A stretch of 64,000 nucleotides of DNA from Perca fluviatilis (Eukaryota; Chordata; Actinopteri; Perciformes; Percidae). The notes under the pieces are model-generated. The model did not search any database, was not told the DNA's origin, and saw nothing but the letters and a program-made list of their open reading frames with translations. Where the stretch lies: NCBI RefSeq assembly GCF_010015445.1, contig NC_053133.1:5811700-5875699 (forward strand), in the 5' to 3' direction. Both the position numbers and the translations under genes were made by a program. Of the stretch, positions 1-10,949 are shown piece by piece (the stretch's first letter is position 1; the number at the start of each line of letters is the position of its first letter).

Positions 1-446
1 ATACTTATTTTATTACAGCAGTATTGACGGCAAAATAGGCTACAGAATATTTCGTTCTGTATTGACAGGTGCAATATTTGAAAATCGATAATTATTATTA
101 TTTTTTTAATTACATTTATATCTGCATTTATGTCAAAACCTAGAGACTTTCAAACATCAACATGTCATTTATTAAATGTATTTGTGTCAAAATGACATAT
201 AAAGATCTTTTCCTATTCTATTTTTCCTGGAAACGCTTCCAACACGCTTGCGTGTCGCGTGAAAAACAGGAGTCGGTTCTATTTCTAGAATGTACGCATT
301 TTCGGCACGGCTCGAGCCGCGCCTGGGACGTGCGTGTCACGCAGGCAGTGTGCAAGCTCTAACCTGTTAACATGGGAGCCGAAATAAAAAATGGACACGC
401 CACGGAGCAGACACACTCACGCCACACAGCCAGTGTGCAGGAGGCC
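1..446 (-). mobile_element. Harbinger-like MITE, cut by the window edge
   Basis: This stretch is the reverse-oriented relative of the complete element at 34925-35424. Shared blocks include the run that reads GTATTGACGGCAAAATAGGC near position 20, the CGGCTCGAGCCGCGCC block near 310 and the TGTTAACATGGGAGCCGAAAT block near 366. Its outer end reads CAGTGTGCAGGAGGCC near 430-446, a decayed form of the terminal repeat seen intact at 34925. The other end lies outside the window. The short open frame at 162-362 is inside the element and is not a gene. Confidence 0.75.
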
Positions 447-1245
447 CTTTTCTATCTATGGCCTTAGAGAAGGGGTCTCATAATTGATTGTAGATGTAAA
501 AACTCATATAGTACCCTCAAGTCATGAAAGGGGATTGTGTCAGGTTATTCTAATAGGAAGAGGTGTATGTGTGCCAGCCAGGAAGTGGGTTAAAAACACA
601 GTACAGCTGGCTCTATCTGGTAGCAATCTGATCTAATCTTAGAACAGAACCAGTTCATGCCCAAAAGCGTTGAACATGTTTCATACAAAAGCTGCAGATA
701 GACCGATACTGTGTGGTGGGGGGATAAAAGGATGGACGGAAAAAGAAGAAAGAGTTGAAGACATGAAGAGAGAGAGAGAGTAAAACTGCAAGAACAAACT
801 TAGACTTGTTTTGAAAGAGGTAATCAAAAAGATGAATTCTCTGTCAGAAGAAAACATCCCAGAAATCAACATCAAAGCACTTCTTCACATTAACAGAGCC
901 TTGACCTTCTGAGTGCTCAGACATCTCTTTGAGCTGAAGAATAATTAGAATAGTTGAACAGTTTGAACAAGTCAGTTCCAAAGTTCTGCTTCTACATCTT
1001 AAACACAGTAGACATCAGACTGCATCAGATCAGCCTAATTATGTAACTGGCATTTTTCATAAAAACCTATAAAAATATCAACTACGTGACGCACAGCAGA
1101 AACAACAGCACACTTTAATTTTGAAATAATAGTCACCAGGAGAGCTAATGTCAGGGTATTGTGCATTGAGCATAGTTGTCGGAGCGTGCACGGAGCTCAC
1201 ACTGTCACTAACTGCACCACCTATGTTGGTGATAGACGGGCCAAA
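447..1245. other. no gene or repeat recognised
   Basis: AT-rich single-copy-looking sequence with a short purine-rich patch (AGAGAGAGAG near 770). I see no splice-flanked coding frame, RNA gene or transposon end. Confidence 0.5.
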
Positions 1246-1452
1246 TCAACCAATCAGATCAAACTCTTGCCGAAACCAGTCGGGAGAAGAGCAAAACCAT
1301 CTTTTCCTCCGAGAAAAGCCTCCAGTGCCGTTTTTTTGCTCTTCTTTCAATGAAGGAATACTTTCTAATTCGGATAAAATTTGCGCGATAGCTACGCTCA
1401 TCTCATCCGTGGAAGCTGCCATGTTGTTGCCAGTCGCTTCTCGTTGCGTCAC
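1246..1452 (-). pseudogene. RecQ-like helicase fragment, frameshifted
   Basis: Read on the minus strand, the frame starting at 1452 gives an N-terminal segment (MAASTDEMSVAIAQIL, then LKEEQK). It then loses sense at an A run near 1330. In the adjacent frame the sequence continues as TALEAFLGGKDGFALL followed by PTGFGKSLI and a stop. The LLPTGFGKS stretch is a Walker A motif, and the order LKEEQ, ALEAFL, KD.FALLPTGFGKS is that of RecQ-family DNA helicases at the start of the helicase core. Only this N-terminal part is present, so it is a dead fragment. RecQ-like copies occur in repetitive form in fish genomes; whether this one came from a transposon or a processed gene is not visible here. Confidence 0.6.
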
Positions 1453-1631
1453 ACCTAAACCCGCCTCAAAACCAACGCTGATTGGTCGGTCGTTTGGCGA
1501 ACGGCTTCAAATGTTCTCTATCTCAAGAAGCCAGACTGATCTGCGAGTGGAAAACTGGAGCTCGCCAGATCAGGACGCTCTCACGAGGCTAGCTAACTGA
1601 TGCTCTGTTAGCTCTTTTAGAGCTCCCGTTT

Positions 1632-1897
1632 AAGGTCAGTTTAAAAGATTTTCGTCAGATTTTGAGAGGCGTTAGTCACGCTCATCCCGCTCGCCATTTC
1701 CGAGGTTAGCACTCCACCAATCAGATTGGTCATTGAGTCCGTCTGCCCGCCCTCCGACCCAGCGAGTCAGGTCGGCCAAAATGGACGCCAACAGCTCCCC
1801 CGATTGACGACGGCACGGAACACACCGAAACAGACTCCAGTCACTGACCTCACCAGACTGTCCGACAGCCGATTATCGGCCTGGTGTGTCAGGGACA
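1632..1897 (+). mobile_element. Harbinger-like MITE fragment (family ending GGTNTGTGTGTCAGNGCC)
   Basis: From about 1632 (AAGGTCAGTTTAAAAGATTT) to 1897 this matches the right half of the complete copy at 24576-25127, including TCACGCTCAT, CGCCATTTCC, GTCGGCCAAAATG and CACACCGAA. The right end GGTGTGTCAGGGACA is followed by TTA at 1898-1900, the same trinucleotide that flanks the complete copy. The left end is missing. Confidence 0.75.
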
Positions 1898-1963
1898 TTA
1901 ACTGGCACCCAAATCTGCGTGGGCCATTTGGTCGTTTAGGGTTTCGGTACCTAAACCTATTCA

Positions 1964-2206
1964 TTTCTAAGGATGCACCGAATCCAGGATTCGGGTTCCG
2001 ATTCGGCCGACTATTGGGCTTTTTGACGGGGTTCCAAGGTTCGGTTTCTGCCGGACCTTAGAATTTTTTTCCAGCGAACCGAACCCGACCTTTCAATGCA
2101 GTAGGCTGGGGGAAAGTGGAAATGGAACTCGTGAGTAGAAAAAGTTGTTGTTTGGCAGCACTTTCAGTCAAAAGAAGGCCGTTCAAGTCCAGCTCCATGT
2201 TCAATT
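1964..2206. mobile_element. probable hAT-type terminal fragment
   Basis: Starts with TAAGGATGCACCGAAT, which resembles the TAGGGATGCACCGA ends of hAT-derived repeats in fish. It continues with a CGGATTCGG-rich stretch and a diverged counterpart (GAACCGAACCCGACC). No matching right end or 8-bp duplication was found. The MITE at 2207 follows directly. Confidence 0.4.
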
Positions 2207-2551
2207 TGCGGGAACTTGCAAAAATTTCCCCCAGCACCCTACTTTTCAATGTTCACGTCACGACGTCACATCATAACGTTCCCATGGCAACAGGGGAAAA
2301 TGGCCGCTCTTGTGTGAAGTAAACGCAACATTTTTCAACTTTCTACTAAGATATATGTGACTTTTTTTGCGATGAAAATGCGGGAATTATGAAATCATGC
2401 AAGCCCCGCATATTTTGCACGGAAATCGGCAATTTACGCGGCGAAAGTGCGGGGTGTTTGAAAAAGTGCGGCCCCCGCATAAATATGCCTACTTTGGCTG
2501 ATTATGCATTGAATTATGCGATCGCATAATCACGTTTTTCTGGAGGGACTG
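2207..2551 (-). mobile_element. MITE, CAGTCCCTCCAGAAAA family, truncated copy
   Basis: Matches the complete copy at 8859-9333 in reverse orientation: CCATGGCAACAGG, GTGTGAAGTAAACGCAACA, CAAGCCCCGCATATTTTGC, CGGCCCCCGCATAAATATG and ATGCGATCGCATAATCACG all recur. It ends with TTTTTCTGGAGGGACTG at 2551. The opposite end is lost near 2207. Confidence 0.85.
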
Positions 2552-3802
2552 ATTCCAGTGGTGATCTGTGTCTGGATATATGATCTGAATATCGACATCG
2601 GACCCACAGACCTTTGCTTTTACTCCTGGTATAAATAAGAGTCCCACAGCTTTTTATCACAGCTGTGTTTTTCCTGATCCAGATCCAGAGTGCATGTTTA
2701 TGTCACGTAGGGTGTGAACATGGACCATGCATCAACATTTTGCTCATAAATAATTTGTGATGGATGTGGTTCGTGCTTCTTAAAAACAACACTCTGACCA
2801 TACGCAAGGTTTATTCCCCCAGATGTTTCTGCTACATTGCCCTAGTCAGTGTGGTAAAAACATAGCATATGGAAGGGGAGTTGTTAGTGTTTCAGTGGCT
2901 TGGATTGCTTGTGCCACAGGTTTGTGTATGCTGCCTGAATTTATTCTGAAGTTATTTAGGCGATTTTAGTTTCTCAGTAAGGATGAAAAGAGAAACATAT
3001 CTGCATTCCCCTGCAGCAGTCTTGCCCACCTTTATTTTTAACATGCAGTTCTTCTCTACCTTCACTCTTTCAAGGCCATAATGAACCCAACCTGTAGGGC
3101 TGACATTTTTACATTGAATAATTTATACTTAGATACTTCAAAATTCTTGGTGCAAATTCAGACAGGCTTGTAGCTGCAGCTGACCAAGAGAACGTCCGAC
3201 TGAAACTTTTACACACGCACTGCAAACCTGAACTTCTCTGGACATTTCCCAGAGGAGCTGTAGGATCGGACATCAAATGCTCTTTAGCCGCGCCGGCTCC
3301 AGAGGACAAAGTCTGGCTAACGTCTGATTGGCCCAACGTGTAAGAATTCACAGCGACTAGCGGGCCTGTTGGTGACTTTTCTGAAATGTTGACGAAAGTA
3401 TGAAGAGGCACAATGTTGGCATTCAGACAGACGAGGCAGCTGAAGAAAAGACACAAAACAAACAAGGGTCATGGTAGTTAAGGGAAGCGTCTTCTTGTGG
3501 CTTTTAGGTTTAGCTGTTACTAGGCAACTGCTTCTCCAACTTTGTGAGAAGTAAAGTCATATTCATCCCCGGGTTGATGGAGGCAGTGCCAAAACAATTC
3601 CTTAAATAGGATTATCAATGTAATTAAAGCTTTTTTATGCAAAAGAAGAACCAACAACCCTGAAACTGAATGATGACGGACAGAATAGCTTTAAAATTGA
3701 TTCACCAAAATGATTCTAATTAAAATTCTGTCCACATCCTGCCGAGTACAGTCCAAATGAGCAGCAGTGTTCTGTTTTATTGGGGATACTACGGCTGCTG
3801 AC
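2552..3802. other. no gene or repeat recognised
   Basis: No transposon ends, tandem repeats or convincing coding exon. The 118-codon minus frame at 3109-3465 begins with a hydrophobic stretch but has no recognisable domain or supporting splice sites. Confidence 0.45.
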
Positions 3803-3811
3803 ACAGTATCC

Positions 3812-4285
3812 TGGCCTAGAAATCTAGACTCACCCTAGCAGCAGCAAATTTATTTTGCATCCAGGGGGGGTCTAGGCACTCTCCGTTGACTTGCAAGCTG
3901 GAAAAACCAAACTCTGGTCAGGCCAATCACATCGTGTATAGAGTCGGTGGGCGGGGCTTATGGCTGCTGCTGCTGCTGCTGGGAACAGCGGTCTTCTGGA
4001 AGACTTGGAGTTAAGCTTTTCTTTGAGAAAAGAACAAAGAACGGCACAGAAATCATTCTTAAAAAAGGAAGATGTGTTCGGAGTTTTGCTGACCGGATAC
4101 GACAAAAGTTGAATCTATCAACTAGCTCCTCTACCTTCTTCGTTGCTCTGGTTGGTTGTAGTGCTATCCTATTACATGCAGAGGGAATATGAAAGACAAC
4201 CGTTTATCCCACCCCTCGGATTGAGCCCTGTCAATGGTGAGTTCCCAGACCCAACATCTGGATGTGGGTCTGGCTTGTCAGGCTA
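3812..4285 (+). mobile_element. MITE with 9-bp target duplication, copy 1
   Basis: 474-bp element starting TGGCCTAGAAATCTAGAC and ending GGCTTGTCAGGCTA. The flanks are ACAGTATCC at 3803-3811 and the identical ACAGTATCC at 4286-4294, a perfect 9-bp target duplication. The interior carries (CTG)n near 3963-3980 and is nearly the same as the copy at 28857-29329. A 9-bp duplication is typical of Mutator-like elements rather than hAT (8 bp) or Harbinger (3 bp); the superfamily call is inference. The 81-codon frame inside is a shadow. Confidence 0.92.
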
Positions 4286-4360
4286 ACAGTATCCCAGAAT
4301 GCAGTTAGCCCCAACCAGATGGGATGGCAGAGGATTTAAGCCAGGCTCATTATTATTTGT

Positions 4361-4545
4361 GAGGGGGTGGAGCCTGGGGTCTGCCCGTCAGGATCTCAGG
4401 GTCCAGTCACAGAGGGGGTGGAGCCTGGGGTCTGCCCGTCAGGATCTCAGGGTCCAGTCACAGAGGGGGCGGAGCCTGGGTCTGCCCGTCACTATCTCAG
4501 GGTCCAGTCACAGAGGGGGCAGAGCCTGGGGTCTGCCCGTTGTGA
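4361..4545 (+). repeat. 51-bp minisatellite, about 3.7 copies
   Basis: Units start with GAGGGGGTGGAGCCTGG at 4361, 4412, 4463 and 4513. The fourth starts one base early and carries small changes. The overlapping open frames here are produced by the repeat. Confidence 0.95.
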
Positions 4546-4549
4546 AAAG

Positions 4550-5201
4550 TAGCAAAATATACAAAACAAAGTTGAGGTGGAGCTCGAGACATGACAGCCG
4601 CCCACGGCCCCATCTTAGTACCATCTTTTGAAAAGGGTCAGGAAACTTTTTCTGAAATAAGCTGGTGGAATCTGACATGGATATGTGTGGGAATGATATG
4701 TGTCCACAACAGTATTTTCTGGTTGTCTGTACGGCTCTGTTCACACTAAAGTGCCAAAACAGGAAGGAAACAGCTCCTATTATCAGCTGCCCCAACAATA
4801 CAGATCAAAGAGGCAAAGTAAACCATGACATCAACACTTTCAAACTGTGCGTGGGAGTGTTGGGGAACCACCGTGTCAGACTTTGAAACCCCCCCCCCGC
4901 ATTAGATGACGCTGTAGTGCTCTGAGAAGAGCAGTTCCTCTTAAAAGTAGACCTGGAAATCTGGAAAAGATCTGGAAAATGCACAATACTGGTCCCTGCA
5001 AGTTTCTTTTCTTCAGAATTGTCGTTCAACCCTGGTCCAACGTAGACATAAACACATCAACATCTACAACAGACATGCTTTCATACACAGTACATCATAA
5101 AAGGTAGATGGCAATGATTTGATGACTTCCAGCCTATAATAAATCCAGAGTGCATTTTAAAACTAATTAGTGGGTTCAGCGTGCTCTCTTGTATTTTCCA
5201 G
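4550..5201. other. no gene recognised; possible intron before a candidate exon
   Basis: No repeat family recognised. A short C run lies at 4890-4898. The last bases (GTATTTTCCAG, ending 5201) form a good splice acceptor for the frame described next. Confidence 0.4.
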
Positions 5202-5423
5202 ATCGAAGCCTGCAGTAAGGAGGCCGAGAAGATTGATTCCCTCATCAACTACGCCAGCCCCACGCTGGTCTCCCATGTTCCCCTCTCTGCCTTCCTCAAT
5301 TCTGAGCTCCAGACCTCCTCCATCCACTCGTCCGGGGGCCCTGGGCCTTCCCCTCTGCCCCCAGGCCTGTGCTTCCTGCTGGGCCTCCTCATGGCTGCGG
5401 CCCCTGTCCTCCAGCAGGTCTGA
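5202..5423 (+). CDS. candidate terminal exon of an unrecognised protein
   Basis: A pyrimidine-rich tract ending CTTGTATTTTCCAG at 5201 is followed by an open frame of 73 codons to a TGA at 5421-5423. The first half reads like ordinary globular protein (EACSKEAEKIDSLINYASP, then LVSHVPLSAFLNSEL). A Ser/Gly/Pro-rich linker follows, then a hydrophobic stretch (LCFLLGLLMAAAPVL) six residues or fewer from the end. If the stop is real, the tail could be a C-terminal membrane anchor or GPI-attachment signal. Alternatively the exon ends inside at a donor; CAG|GTCTGA at 5416 is weak, and GAG|GTGAGT at 5514 is strong but out of this frame. I do not recognise the family. No upstream partner exon and no nearby AATAAA were found, so it may be a gene remnant or part of a gene lying outside the window. 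Confidence 0.35.
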   Translation: MEACSKEAEKIDSLINYASPTLVSHVPLSAFLNSELQTSSIHSSGGPGPSPLPPGLCFLLGLLMAAAPVLQQV

Positions 5424-5698
5424 GTGCCTATCATCCCCTCCCAGCGTCTCCCTCACTAACTCTTGAGTCTTCCAAAGTACCCCCCCTCTTCCTGGGATGG
5501 TAGTATGTCCTGAGGTGAGTGTGCCGCTCATGGAGCAGGAAGAAGCAGCAGCGGCGGTGCCTTTTTTCGACAATCATTCCTATTGGCATACCTGCGTGTC
5601 AAACAATCAAGGCGGTGCAAAAGCTATTATTCTGGAATTTTTTTGTATGAACAGTATTATTCAACACACTGGTTCTCCCTCAGTGACGTGTGATTAAG

Positions 5699-5702
<4 letters not shown>

Positions 5703-5780
<78 letters not shown>
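5703..5780 (+). repeat. (TG)n microsatellite
   Basis: About 39 uninterrupted TG units. Confidence 0.99.
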
Positions 5781-5781
<1 letters not shown>

Positions 5782-5884
5782 CTTCATCCCTACCAGTGTT
5801 TATCCTCTAGTCCCAGCAGCAGCTCTCTGAAAGCTGTTAGGTGGGAATGTAAATTTCATGACTCACTCTGTCCTCTTCTGAGGC

Positions 5885-5885
<1 letters not shown>

Positions 5886-5928
<43 letters not shown>
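5886..5928 (+). repeat. (TG)n microsatellite
   Basis: About 21 TG units passing into a G-rich stretch (GGGTGGGTGGGG) up to about 5957. Frames across it are artefacts. Confidence 0.98.
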
Positions 5929-5934
<6 letters not shown>

Positions 5935-5959
5935 GGGTGGGGAAGGGGGCGGGGGGAGA

Positions 5960-7620
5960 CAGCTGTGCTGTCTGGCAGCACATCTGTCTTACAAATTAGC
6001 CACAATTCCCTCTGCCACGCATACACTTTTACGCACGCTCACACACAAAGACGGGTGTCACGCAGGCAGACTTCTCTGCTCAGTGTAACCCCCTCCCCCC
6101 CCCCCCCCCCGTGTGTCAGATGGAGTGTGTACATGATGAGACTGCAAAGTGTGCACACAGCGTGCAGCAGCACAGTGTGTGTGTGCGCACGGTGCAGCGC
6201 GGCGTGTAGTGTGTAGCACAGTGCAGGATGTATATACATGTGAGGTGTACATGGACCTAGTGTTGAACCTCTAACCTCAGCAGTGTTAGTGCCGTGCTCG
6301 TGGGCTGAGCCAGCTCAGATGAAACAAAGGGTTGTAACTACTGACCAAAGCGAGAAGTTGAAATATGAAGGGGGGGCCCAGGTTGTGCCCTGTTTTTACC
6401 CAGCAGCCACTTAATCTGATGTGGTGTCATCATGTACCATTCAGACTGCGTGGAAACTATGAATATCAGAACATGATGAAGTAGTCACAATGTAGATAAA
6501 GGGTTAATGGGCCAACTGTGTAATTCTCTGTATGACAGAAGACCGTAGCAGTGTTACTGTGCTCCGTATATAACTCAAGTCAGGGGCGTTTTCCAAAACA
6601 TGACTCATCACTTCAGAACCACGTCAGGGGTTTTAAATGACAGTTACTTTCATTTTCGTTTCCTCTGATTCATTCATTTGAATGAATAAACTAATTCAGC
6701 GTAGTCTATGAAAATGTCCAAAAATCGATGGTGTGAGACCAGTGGTTCCCAACTCTTACCGTTATCATCAGCACACGGTAGATACCGAGAGCAGCCCGTG
6801 GCGCATTCACTGATGCTCCCGAAGCTGACGAGCTCCAGTTATGTTGTCATTACTGACATCACGAAAGGTCGCTCATGCTTATAGTTTATGGTTGCGCGTC
6901 GGTGAACGCGACACGTTATTTAGCTGGCTCGCAGCTGCGTACCTCATGATAATTTAACTTTAAGCAGCTTTAACAACACCCTGAAGAGCACTGTCGGGTG
7001 GAAACATTTGCTTTGGAAGATGCTTAGTGTCCGATTTGGACTTCCAGCCATTTAGTTTTTCATAAAGTCAGAGAGGGAGATTTAAAAAAAAGACAAAAAA
7101 AAAAAGGAATGGTCAACATTAGATATCCTGACTTTAAGACCCTAGTAGTGGATCCTAGAATTGCCATAATTCAACTTGATGGACTTTTATGAGCTTGTTT
7201 TTGTCTGAGGTTTATATACAACCCCGCTGACATCACTATGACATCATCAGGCGCGTGTTGCCTCTGTGTGTGTGCGTGTTTCGTGGGAGCGGAGCGCTCC
7301 GAGAGGCCAGTTAAAGAAGGGATGCTTACTGTCTGCACTTCTCAACCAGAAGCCATTCGGTAACAAAAGGACAATCAGCTCGTCACTACCCACAATTCAC
7401 TTTGGGTAGAGAAGATTTCCACAGTATGCCTTGCATATAATGTCTTATATGAAGTAATAATGGAAATGCAATAACTTTATATTTGTTAAGAAATGTCTAT
7501 ATTTGATGTGTATCTGATTATGATTGAGACAATGATCACCTATGTGCCATGTTTTGTTTTTTAAATAGCTGTTATTCTTTATTGCATGATGACAATTATG
7601 AAGTGTTTTTACGCCGAATG
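5960..7620. other. no gene recognised
   Basis: Contains short alternating purine/pyrimidine patches (6010-6235), a C run near 6096-6109 and an A-rich patch at 7082-7106. No transposon end or exon could be supported. Confidence 0.45.
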
Positions 7621-7625
7621 TACTT

Positions 7626-7628
<3 letters not shown>

Positions 7629-7689
<61 letters not shown>

Positions 7690-7701
7690 GTGTGTGTGTG
7701 T
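7629..7701 (+). repeat. (TG)n microsatellite
   Basis: About 36 TG units with one CG interruption near 7685. Confidence 0.99.
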
Positions 7702-7798
7702 CTATCTGCCTGTCCAGCACAAAGTGTCCCTCCTCTAACATTAAGTATTACTGTGCTAGGCAGCTCTGTAGCCACGGCTCCTCCACCCATTATCATTT

Positions 7799-7838
7799 GT
7801 ATTATTATTATTATTATTATTATTTTTAATATTATTAT
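7799..7838 (+). repeat. (ATT)n microsatellite
   Basis: About eight ATT units followed by a diverged A/T tail. Confidence 0.95.
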
Positions 7839-8142
7839 GTGTTTGTCCTCTGGAGCCAACATGAATTTGGTTACTACAAGATGTCTTCAAGTGTTGTCTT
7901 TGATTCATTTGATTTAAAAGCATAGTTCAGCCTTTTGGGAACATTGCTTTTTCTCTGAAGTTAGATATTCAGATGGATATCGATCTCATGTCTGTGTGTT
8001 AAATATGCAGCTGGTGTCTGGACACGGTTAGCTTAGCATAAAAGCAGGGGGAAACAGCTAGCCTGTCTCTGTCCAAAGTTCAAACGTGACCAAACCAACC
8101 AACCAGTCCTCCAAACCACCATATCTGTCCTTTGTCTAAACC

Positions 8143-8255
8143 CGATTATACGTGTCAAATCGGCCAAAATGGAGGCACGGAACACCGAACAGACTCGAGT
8201 CACCGACCTCGCCAGACTGTCTGACGGCCGATTATCGGCTTTATGTGTCCGGGCC
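8143..8255 (+). mobile_element. Harbinger-like MITE fragment (same family as 24576-25127)
   Basis: Shares TCGGCCAAAATGGA, GAACACCGAACAGACTCGAG and GACCTCGCCAGACTGTC with the complete copies, and ends TTATGTGTCCGGGCC before TTA at 8256-8258. The left half is missing. Confidence 0.75.
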
Positions 8256-8309
8256 TTAATACGACCCACATGAATGTTTCATAAATGAGCGCCCCCTAGT
8301 GGTGGCAGG

Positions 8310-8425
8310 AAATCCAACTCACAGAGTGTTTTCCGTCCTCTTACCTAGGCGTAACAGTCACGATTTAAAAAGGTTTAGGCACCAAAACGACTTAGTTAAC
8401 TTTAGAGAAAGATGGTGGTTTGGGT
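8310..8425. repeat. dispersed repeat piece shared with 38520-38640
   Basis: The block AGGTTTAGGCACCAAAACGACTTAGTTAA is the reverse complement, with few changes, of TTAACTAAGTGGTTTTGGTGCCTTGACC near 38554. This marks a dispersed repeat whose ends I could not place. Confidence 0.5.
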
Positions 8426-8428
8426 TAC

Positions 8429-8620
8429 ATTACATGTCATTTAGCTGACGCTTTTATCCATAGCAACTTACAATTGCTATATATGTCAGAGGTCACACAC
8501 CTCTGGAGCAACTAGGGGTTAAGTGTCTTGCTCAGTGGTTGATGTATCGCCGTGGGAATCGAACCCAAGTCTCTCACACCAAAGGCATGCGTCATATCCA
8601 CTGCGCCATCACCACCCCCA
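8429..8620 (-). mobile_element. tRNA-derived SINE
   Basis: Read on the minus strand it starts GGGGGTGGTGATGGCGCAGT, which contains an A-box-like promoter, followed by a B-box-like GGGTTCGATTCC. It ends in the AAGCGTCAGCTAAATGACAT tail. The plus-oriented copy at 29630-29834 has the same order of blocks. SINE families with this body and tail are common in fish; they are transcribed by RNA polymerase III and moved by LINE machinery. Confidence 0.85.
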
Positions 8621-8858
8621 GTACAGTACACTTGTTGGGTTACTTCCCTTCCCCTAAAAAAGTAATCACCCTTTATCTGCTATCTAGAGTTTTAGGGGGG
8701 TACTTGTTGGAGCTATATGCGGACAAAGTTTCTTTTATCGATTAGCTAACTAACAGTAGCTCCATCAAGCGCTCTCTCTCTTTTCGTGTCGAGATGACGA
8801 CCAGCGTCACATTTGATGGCTACATCCGGCAGATCTTGGAGACGACGTGCTCTGTAAT

Positions 8859-9333
8859 CAGTCCCTCCAGAAAAACGTGATTATGCGATCGCATAATTCA
8901 ATGCATAATCATCCAAGTCCGCATATTTATGCGGGGGCCGCATTTTTTCAAATAAGCCGCACTTTCGCCACAAAAATTGCCGATTTCCGCGAAAAAAATG
9001 CGGGGCTTGCATGATTTCATAATCCCTGCATTTTCGTTGCAAAACAGTCACGTATATCTTAGCAGAAAGTTGAAAAATGTTGTGTTTACTTCACACAAGA
9101 GCAGCCATTTCCCCCTGTTGCCATGGGAACGTTATGAAGTGACGTCATTATGTCATCAAATCACTTTTTTTTCTCTTTTTCATCAAACTGCAGTTTTTGC
9201 AAGTTCCTGCAATTTCATCGCATAAAATTGCATAAATATCCCGCATATTCTATCGCATTTTTTAAGAAAACGTGCCGCATAATCAAGGATTTTAGCCCGC
9301 AACAATCACAAAACAACTTTTCTGGAAGGACTG
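8859..9333 (+). mobile_element. MITE with terminal repeat CAGTCCYTCCAGAAAA, complete copy
   Basis: 475-bp element. Left end CAGTCCCTCCAGAAAA; right end, reverse-complemented, CAGTCCTTCCAGAAAA. Both flanks read TGTAAT (8853-8858 and 9334-9339), a 6-bp target duplication. The interior is rich in GCATAAT/ATTATGC words and includes CCATGGGAACG. Truncated relatives lie at 2207-2551 and 55294-55786. No transposase is encoded. The superfamily is uncertain: the CAG...CTG ends suggest hAT, but the duplication is shorter than 8 bp. Confidence 0.93.
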
Positions 9334-9339
9334 TGTAAT

Positions 9340-10262
9340 GAGCTGCATGTTCCAGGGTAGACAACACGTGATGAAATATCATGGTATTTCTTTCTAACCC
9401 TAACCCTCCGACCCCTGTGCCCGCTGGCTGTGATTGTTTTTTTGGGGGAGGGGCTTAAGCTCAGCTTTGGAGGTGGTGGTAGGTGTATATGGTTGAACTT
9501 TAGACAGAGCCAGGCTAGCTGTTTCTCCCTGCTTTCCCCCCAGTCTCGGTGCTAAGCTAAGCTACGTATGTCCCGTGTCCAGCTTCCATATTCAACACAC
9601 AGGCATGAGATTGATATCCATCTTCTTCGTCTCACTCTCAGAGAGAAATCTAATCTGCAAATCTACCGAAATGTCAAACCATTCATATATTGTGATGCTT
9701 TGTGGATGTTTTACAGCCAACATGGCCGACCTGCAGGGAACGAACTTAAAGCAGGATGCTCATTTCTCCTGTCTGTCCATCTGATGTGATGCAGTGTAAC
9801 TAAAGCAGTCACCTGTCCTGAGCATATAAACCTTTAATAACCCTTATAAAGTGTTAATTCCTCTTACCAAATTGTCCATGGTTTATGAGGCTCCCCTGGG
9901 TGTTTCCACTGTGTTTGACTCTGTAAAAGAATTGGAAGAAAGAGGTCGCATATCTCATGAAATATAAAAAAAAGCAATACCACAACCAAGAAAGTTTGTA
10001 ATGTGTTTTCAACGCAGCTCAGCATCGCAGCACCCCCTTGATCCAACCTTTATGCTAAGCTAAGCTAACCACATACTTAACACAAAGACATGAGATTTGA
10101 TTTCATTCTGAACATCTCCCAAAAGAAACCGTCCTTTACCAGAGAGCAGCTGCTGTCGGGGATTCTGTCAACTCCTGGCTCTCCGTGGCTGACGTGCACG
10201 ATTCTAAAAGCCACATTCTCTCAGGGGAGTTTAAAGTCTGCCTTGTTACGTTTCTTCATGCT
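9340..10262. other. no gene recognised
   Basis: Short CTAACCCTAACCCT at 9396-9409. Otherwise no recognisable repeat end, exon or RNA. Confidence 0.45.
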
Positions 10263-10266
10263 TTAA

Positions 10267-10805
10267 CCCTCATGTTGTCCTCGGGTCCAATTTGACTCGT
10301 TTTCAAAACTTCTATTTTAGAAATATGGGTTTCTTTTTAACCAAATTACTCGATTACTACTTTCATTGAATTGTGGGTATTCAATTTTATAGCATTTGAA
10401 AAAATTGAAATGGTTTCATAACCTGACTAAACTTTGACATCCACATGTCTGATTCTCTACCAAACATACACATACGTTCCTCTAATATGAGTCAAAATCC
10501 TTCATCATTTCAAAATTAGGTATAATCTCCTATAAATGAGATTTGTTGAACATGAATTCCAAAAATAAATGTAAAACTATGGGTAATAAGTTGGTGTTAG
10601 TGGAAAAATAGCATCGAAAACGTAGGAAAAAAGTGATAAAAACATTGAAAAAAACTGCGAAAAAAAAATGACTAAAACATTGAAAAAAGTGACGAAAAAA
10701 AGTGACAAAAACGTCAGAAAATGTGTCAAAAATATAAAAAAAAAAGTGTTACTTTTGACCCAGAAGGACAACAAGTGCATGGTTGACCAGAATACAACAC
10801 AAGGG
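10267..10805 (+). mobile_element. TTAA-flanked (piggyBac-like) MITE, copy 1
   Basis: Flanked by TTAA at 10263-10266 and at 10806-10809. The left end is CCCTCATGTTGTCCTCGGGT; the right end, reverse-complemented, is CCCTTGTGTTGTATTCTGGT. The AT-rich interior holds repeated AAAAAGTGAC-type words (10630-10745), which generate the spurious lysine-rich frame. TTAA duplication plus CCC starts match piggyBac-type elements. A relative lies at 17827-18170. Confidence 0.85.
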
Positions 10806-10949
10806 TTAATGAATCCCCCAGTGACCTGTTACCAACCAAACACAACTGTTATTGAGGCCAGTATCCACACGGGCCTTTCCTTTGCTCCTAATGACTTTTT
10901 GAATGTTCCCATTTGACGATGATAAGAAGGAGGCCTTTCTTTGTGTGCC

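Noticed and set aside
1726..2061. 111-codon plus frame
   Set aside because: It spans the right end of one MITE and the start of another repeat, with no domain.
3109..3465. 118-codon minus frame with hydrophobic start
   Set aside because: MFVLCLFFSCLVCLNA looks signal-like, but there is no promoter, conserved domain or splice evidence. Kept as unassigned.
3947..4192. 81-codon frame repeated at 28958-29236
   Set aside because: The two frames are alike only because both lie in copies of the same MITE. The third copy of the family does not keep the frame.
5163..5573. 136-codon minus frame opposite the candidate exon
   Set aside because: Gly/Arg/Glu-rich antisense reading. The plus strand has the acceptor and the better protein composition.
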